A DNA stretch of 9,478 bases, from contig CACZPA010000120.1 of NCBI GenBank assembly GCA_902782895.1, forward strand, positions 1 through 9,478, read 5' to 3'. Below are positions 6,817 to 9,478 of the stretch, in pieces (positions within the stretch are counted from its first letter, which is position 1; every line of letters begins with the position of its first letter). Under the pieces are notes generated by a model. It was not told the DNA's origin and did no database searches. It saw only the letters and a program-made list of their open reading frames with translations. Position numbers and translations under genes: made by a program. The DNA is from an uncultured Eubacteriales bacterium (GTDB lineage Bacteria > Bacillota > Clostridia > Lachnospirales > Bianqueaceae).

Positions 6817-6930
6817 ATTATGTGTTCTTGCAGTATGTAAGTATAAAAGAAACAAATATGACCATGCCCCGGATGCTTTATGTGGTGCTCTTAATATATG
6901 CACAACTTCCACGTTTTTATAAGCAATATT

Positions 6931-6960
6931 ATTGTACACTTTTACCTATGGGTTTGTCAA
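6931..6960 (-). promoter_or_regulatory. Main sigma-A-type promoter of the sugar ABC operon
   Basis: On the minus strand a perfect -35 box TTGACA (6960-6955) and a -10 box TACAAT (6936-6931, 5 of 6 matches) are separated by 18 nt. The predicted start near 6924 gives a leader of about 158 nt before the ATG at 6766. A-rich sequence upstream of the -35 (AAAAAAATAC) could act as an UP element. A strong core with candidate operators upstream suggests a controlled promoter. Confidence 0.75.
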
Positions 6961-6985
6961 GTATTTTTTTCGTATATTTGAAGGA

Positions 6986-7005
6986 GTTGTGAATAATGTT
7001 GTGAA
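6986..7005. repeat. Tandem octamer GTTGTGAA x2, 12-bp period, upstream of the sugar promoter
   Basis: GTTGTGAA occurs at 6986-6993 and again exactly at 6998-7005. Relative to the predicted start of the sugar operon the pair covers about -62 to -81, a position typical of activator sites. Direct repeats of this kind suit a response regulator or AraC-type protein. No protein in the window is shown to bind it. Confidence 0.5.
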
Positions 7006-7015
7006 AAAAGCATGA

Positions 7016-7031
7016 ACTGTACAGTCTGTAC
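7016..7031. promoter_or_regulatory. Overlapping operator-like palindromes ACTGTACAGT and GTACAG-T-CTGTAC
   Basis: ACTGTACAGT (7016-7025) is a perfect 10-bp palindrome, and GTACAG-T-CTGTAC (7019-7031) is a perfect 6-bp inverted repeat with one central base. They overlap in the gap between the XRE gene and the sugar operon promoter, about 92 to 107 bp upstream of the predicted start. They are good candidates for a dimeric repressor or activator site, possibly for the neighbouring XRE protein; this is inference. Confidence 0.4.
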
Positions 7032-7046
7032 TCCGTATTTCCGCAG

Positions 7047-7086
7047 AAAACAGGCCCTCCGGCCGCCGCGGTTTCCCTTACCGCGG
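7047..7086 (-). terminator. Possible weak terminator after the XRE regulator gene
   Basis: Starting 2 nt past the stop codon, the minus strand carries a 7-bp GC stem CCGCGGT/ACCGCGG (7086-7066) with a 7-nt loop. It is followed by a small GGCC/GGCC hairpin (7064-7053) and then TG and T4 (7050-7047). The stems are GC-rich but the T-run is short, so some read-through into the sugar operon leader is possible. Confidence 0.4.
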
Positions 7087-7088
7087 GA

Positions 7089-7571
7089 TCAAATCTCGTC
7101 CTCTGCGTCCTCGAGGAGGATCGGCGCCGCCATGTTCCGGTTCAGTGCGTGCATCTTGTTCAGCATGTCCGTAACGAGACGGACCTGGCTGTCCGGCATC
7201 ATCGTTACCGTCCGCATCACGGCGAGGCGTCGGTTATCCCTGCCGCGGGATTCCCTGCTCCGGCTGTCCTGGCTCCGGCCGTTCTGGCCGGAATTCTCCT
7301 TACCGAGGCCGTCCATGCTGCGGCTGCCCATGTCAGCTGCCTCCTGCAGGCAGAAAACCATGTCCATGCTCAGGTCCAGGACTCCGTAGATCCTGACCAT
7401 CGCGGCAAGACTCGGCATCTCGTAGCCGTTTTCGATCCGGGAAAGATACGTGTTGCAGTATCCGGTGCGCCGGCTCAGCTCCTTCTGGGACATCTTGCAC
7501 TCGATCCTTCTGCGCCGGATAATATAACCGATCCGGTACTCATCGAGCGACTTGTAGTTGCGTCTTCTCAT
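7089..7571 (-). CDS. XRE-family helix-turn-helix transcriptional regulator with disordered linker
   Basis: The 160-residue protein has an N-terminal XRE (HTH_3/Cro-CI-like) DNA-binding domain at about 13-71. MSQKELSRRTG (27-37) is the first helix of the HTH and NTYLSRIENGY (40-50) the recognition helix, followed by PSLAAMVRIYGVLDLSMD, a standard end for this fold. Residues about 80-115 form a low-complexity Ser/Arg/Asp/Gly/Asn linker (for example SQDSRSRESRGRD), unusual for the family. Residues 116-160 hold a short amphipathic region and an acidic tail (LLEDAEDEI). There is no sugar-binding or metal-sensing domain. ATG at 7571-7569 has AGGA with 8 nt spacing. It is divergent from the DRE-TIM synthase gene and upstream of, and co-directional with, the sugar operon, so either could be its target, as could its own promoter. 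Assignment to XRE is sure; the target is unknown. Confidence 0.9.
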   Translation of the reverse strand: MRRRNYKSLDEYRIGYIIRRRRIECKMSQKELSRRTGYCNTYLSRIENGYEMPSLAAMVRIYGVLDLSMDMVFCLQEAADMGSRSMDGLGKENSGQNGRSQDSRSRESRGRDNRRLAVMRTVTMMPDSQVRLVTDMLNKMHALNRNMAAPILLEDAEDEI

Positions 7572-7594
7572 CGCTTTTTTCCTTTCGGGGCTTC

Positions 7595-7625
7595 GGAAGG
7601 CCGCGCGGTCCCGCGTAGACCTTCC
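7595..7625 (-). other. Stem-loop at the 5' end of the XRE mRNA
   Basis: GGAAGGTC (7625-7618 on the minus strand) pairs with GGCCTTCC (7602-7595) over 8 bp with one T-G pair. The GC-rich loop can form an inner GCG/CGC pairing. The predicted transcript start from the -10 at 7633-7638 is near 7626, so the hairpin would sit at the very 5' end, where it could stabilise the message or bind a regulator. Confidence 0.4.
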
Positions 7626-7632
7626 TTCTGAT

Positions 7633-7669
7633 ATTATAATACATCCGTCGGAAAACTGCGTATACAGTT
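7633..7669 (-). promoter_or_regulatory. Candidate XRE promoter with an overlapping inverted repeat
   Basis: A perfect -10 box TATAAT lies at 7638-7633 on the minus strand, but no good -35 is found 16-18 nt upstream (ACGCAG at 17 nt). That -35 zone is covered by the inverted repeat AACTG-N6-CAGTT (7654-7669). A weak -35 overlapped by a dyad fits an autoregulated or activator-dependent promoter; this is inferred. Confidence 0.4.
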
Positions 7670-7742
7670 ATGAAACTTCTTGCGCATAGTTTCCGCATTG
7701 TAAAAACCGTCCCGTTTTTTCGCATAATTCCGCGGATTGCGC

Positions 7743-7771
7743 TTGACTTTTACGGGATTATACTGTAGAAT
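7743..7771 (+). promoter_or_regulatory. Sigma-A-type promoter of the DRE-TIM synthase gene
   Basis: TTGACT (7743-7748, 5 of 6 matches) and TAGAAT (7766-7771, 5 of 6) are separated by the ideal 17 nt. The predicted start near 7778 gives a leader of about 43 nt that ends in AGAAGGAGGA (7807-7816) before ATG 7821. It is a good constitutive-looking core. Confidence 0.75.
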
Positions 7772-7820
7772 ACCAAAGCATAAGTATGTATTTTTTCATC
7801 ATATTTAGAAGGAGGAGCCT

Positions 7821-9233
7821 ATGAACAGTATAGATACCAATACAGATCTGCATCTGAATCCCAATACGAATCTGCTGGAACAGGCAGAGTTCAACTATAT
7901 TCTGCAGGACGTGGATACCCCGAATCTGTACCGGCAGAACTTCAAATATAATGAAATCCCTAAAATCGTCTTTAACCGCCGTCTTGTTCCGATGGAGATG
8001 CCTAAGGAGATCTGGATCACGGACACGACCTTCCGCGACGGCCAGCAGTCCCGCGAGCCTTATACCACCGAGCAGATCGTGTATCTTTATAAGCTGCTGC
8101 ACAAGCTTGGCGGGCCCAAGGGCCTGATCCGCCAGAGCGAATTCTTTGTCTATTCCAAAAAAGACCGCGACGCGGCCTATCAGTGCATGGATCTCGGATA
8201 CGAATTTCCCGAGGTCACGACCTGGATCCGCGCTTCCCGTAAGGATTTTGAGCTTGTCAAGTCCATGGGCGTCAAGGAGACCGGTATTCTGGTCAGCTGC
8301 TCGGATTATCACATTTTCAACAAGCTGCATATGACCCGCAGCCAGGCAATCGATCACTATCTGAGCGTTGTGAAAGAATGTCTGGACGTCGGGATCCGTC
8401 CCCGCTGCCACTTTGAAGACATCACCCGCGCCGATTTCTACGGCTTTGTCGTCCCGTTCGTGCTCGAGCTGACCAAGCTCCGCCGGGAGAGCGGTGTTCC
8501 GATCAAGATCCGCGCCTGTGACACGATGGGTTACGGCGTATCGATCCCCGGCGTCGCGCTGCCCCGCAGCGTTCCGGGTATCATCTACGGCCTGCGCTAC
8601 CACGCGCGCGTGCCTTCCGAGCTGATCGAATGGCACGGCCACAATGATTTCTACATGGGCGTCAACAACGCGGTCACGGCCTGGCTGTACGGCGCTTCCG
8701 GCGTCAACTGCAGCCTGCTCGGCATCGGCGAGCGCACCGGCAACACGCCGCTTGAGGCCATGGTCATCGAGTACGCGCAGCTGCGCGGGACGCTCGACGG
8801 CATGGACACGACCGTGATCACCGAAATCGCCGATTATTACCGCAATGAGCTTGGCGAGGAAATCGCGCCGCGTACGCCTTTTGTCGGGGAGTATTTCAAC
8901 GTCACGCGGGCCGGCGTGCACGCGGACGGACTGCTCAAGGACGAAGAGATCTACAATGTCTTCAATACCGAGCTGCTGCTCAACCGCCCGCCCAAGGTCC
9001 TGATCACCAACACCTCCGGCGCCGCGGGCATCGCGCAGTGGATCGACAGCAAGTACCACCTGACCGGGGACGACCGCATTTCCAAGAGTCATCCTCTTGT
9101 CGTCCGCATGAAGGAATGGATCGACGCAGAGTACGAATCTGGCCGCGTCACCGTGATCTCGGACGGCGAGCTGGAGGACATGGCCGTGGAATGGGGCGCC
9201 GCGTACGGTCTTGGCTTCTCCCGGGACGAGTAA
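7821..9233 (+). CDS. DRE-TIM acyl-CoA condensing enzyme, probable Re-citrate synthase (LeuA/homocitrate synthase superfamily)
   Basis: The enzyme family condenses acetyl-CoA with a 2-oxo acid: oxaloacetate (Re-citrate synthase), 2-oxoisovalerate (LeuA) or 2-oxoglutarate (homocitrate synthase). Seen in 470 aa: DTTFRDGQQ at 68-76 (catalytic R72, metal ligand D73), CHFEDITRAD at 196-205, ACDTMGYG at 232-239, the metal motif HGHND at 272-276, GERTGN at 303-308 and AGVHADG in the C-terminal subdomain. An extension of about 60 residues precedes the barrel, and there is no room for the LeuA leucine-binding regulatory domain. Both points, and the NTELLLNRP...SGAAGIA region after the barrel, fit the clostridial Re-citrate synthase group better than LeuA. 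Residues 7-22 contain an 8-residue near-repeat (NTDLHLNP/NTNLLEQA). ATG 7821 follows a perfect AAGGAGGA. It is transcribed alone from its own promoter. Superfamily is certain; citrate versus other product is inferred. A long open frame on the opposite strand is a shadow. Confidence 0.85.
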   Translation: MNSIDTNTDLHLNPNTNLLEQAEFNYILQDVDTPNLYRQNFKYNEIPKIVFNRRLVPMEMPKEIWITDTTFRDGQQSREPYTTEQIVYLYKLLHKLGGPKGLIRQSEFFVYSKKDRDAAYQCMDLGYEFPEVTTWIRASRKDFELVKSMGVKETGILVSCSDYHIFNKLHMTRSQAIDHYLSVVKECLDVGIRPRCHFEDITRADFYGFVVPFVLELTKLRRESGVPIKIRACDTMGYGVSIPGVALPRSVPGIIYGLRYHARVPSELIEWHGHNDFYMGVNNAVTAWLYGASGVNCSLLGIGERTGNTPLEAMVIEYAQLRGTLDGMDTTVITEIADYYRNELGEEIAPRTPFVGEYFNVTRAGVHADGLLKDEEIYNVFNTELLLNRPPKVLITNTSGAAGIAQWIDSKYHLTGDDRISKSHPLVVRMKEWIDAEYESGRVTVISDGELEDMAVEWGAAYGLGFSRDE

Positions 9234-9249
9234 AGATTCAGAGCAAAAA

Positions 9250-9313
9250 AACACCGTGACGATCGGGGTTTCTTATGCGTTTCATGTGACGAGAAACCAG
9301 ATGTCACGGTGTT
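9250..9313 (-). terminator. Compound inverted repeat; intrinsic terminator on the minus strand
   Basis: AACACCGTGAC (9250-9260) pairs perfectly with GTCACGGTGTT (9303-9313). Inside, GGTTTCT (9267-9273) pairs with AGAAACC (9292-9298), leaving an 18-nt loop. On the minus strand the stem ends in T7 (9251-9245), partly within the stem, which fits a terminator for genes arriving from the right. On the plus strand it is followed only by ATTTGTATGG, so it ends the synthase transcript less well. A second GTGAC at 9286-9290 offers an alternative partner for GTCAC. Confidence 0.65.
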
Positions 9314-9478
9314 ATTTGTATGGTTTGCGGATTCCACAAAGCTTTCAGACAGCACGATTCTATAGCCGGCTGAGATCCGTCCCCCTTATCCAGCCTGAGG
9401 CTTCCAAGCAGAAAAACCGGCAAATAGCATCGCGTTTTCTGCTTTATATGTCTGGCGCTGGGATGAAGGCCGAGTTCA
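9314..9478. other. Right-edge sequence with no supportable gene
   Basis: These 165 bases hold no start codon with a ribosome binding site and a long frame on either strand. One minus-strand frame is open from the edge to a TGA at 9256-9258 (within the stem of the inverted repeat), but its composition does not look like a protein I know. Another minus-strand frame stops ten codons in, at the TAA near 9446, and could be the end of a gene lying to the right. Confidence 0.4.

Noticed and set aside
6767..7088. CcpA-type catabolite operator (cre) in the sugar operon control region
   Set aside because: I looked for TGWAANCGNTNWCA and found no match good enough to report on either strand.
7540..7725. 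A 61-codon minus-strand frame overlapping the start of the XRE gene
   Set aside because: No ribosome binding site, basic low-information composition, and it covers the likely XRE promoter and leader.
7837..7875. Near-repeat CCAATAC..ATCTGC (13 of 15 bases, 24-nt period) at the 5' end of the synthase gene
   Set aside because: It is only two copies in a variable N-terminal tail and keeps frame; it is noted within the gene entry and not as an element of its own.
7758..9254. A 498-codon open frame on the minus strand opposite the DRE-TIM synthase
   Set aside because: It is antisense to a gene with all the catalytic motifs, and its translation is a low-complexity Asp/Arg/Val/Gly mixture typical of a shadow in GC-rich coding DNA.
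9259..9477. Open minus-strand frame entering from the right edge and ending in the inverted repeat
   Set aside because: About 70 codons or fewer with no family resemblance and no visible start. It cannot be told apart from chance, and the neighbouring frame stopping near 9446 is an equally good gene end.
1..9478. CRISPR arrays, tRNA or rRNA genes, insertion-sequence ends, phage or toxin-antitoxin genes
   Set aside because: No regularly spaced repeats, cloverleaf or rRNA-like segments, transposase motifs or terminal inverted repeats with target duplications were seen on either strand.

Overview
The window looks like chromosomal DNA of an anaerobic Firmicute, most likely a clostridial or Lachnospiraceae-type gut or rumen bacterium. 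The signs are strong AAGGAGG ribosome binding sites, an LplA/LplB/LplC-type sugar ABC cassette without its own ATPase, a lipoprotein ApbE, and a DRE-TIM acyltransferase that best fits the Re-citrate synthase type found in strict anaerobes. The taxonomy is an inference from gene content only.

Layout, left to right. (1) Positions 1-1822, minus strand: a likely three-gene operon read leftwards, apbE-like FMN transferase lipoprotein, then an unknown six-helix membrane protein, then a sugar phosphate isomerase/epimerase-like TIM barrel cut by the window edge. (2) A strong minus-strand terminator at 1896-1933 separates it from the next operon. (3) Positions 1985-6766, minus strand: a carbohydrate-uptake operon of isomerase/epimerase-like TIM barrel, substrate-binding lipoprotein and two permeases. 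It has a good sigma-A-type promoter at 6931-6960, a leader of about 158 nt, and stem-loops in the gaps on both sides of the binding-protein gene. (4) Positions 7089-7571, minus strand: an XRE-type regulator with an unusual Ser/Arg/Asp-rich linker. (5) Positions 7821-9233, plus strand: a divergently transcribed DRE-TIM synthase with its own promoter. (6) Positions 9234-9478: a 64-nt compound inverted repeat that acts best as a terminator for genes entering from the right, then sequence in which no gene can be supported.

How the genes may work together: the binding protein and permeases would import an oligosaccharide or glycoside, powered by an ATPase encoded elsewhere (MsmX-like, inferred). 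The co-transcribed TIM barrel would act on the imported sugar or a keto-sugar derived from it. The XRE protein is a candidate local regulator, and operator-like palindromes and a tandem octamer lie next to the relevant promoters. The apbE operon appears to be a separate unit, and no flavinylation target motif is visible in the window. I see no clear undescribed defence or mobile system. The points most worth checking are the RNA and operator architecture of the sugar operon, the ApbE/unknown membrane protein pair, the assignment of the DRE-TIM enzyme, and the compound inverted repeat at the right end.
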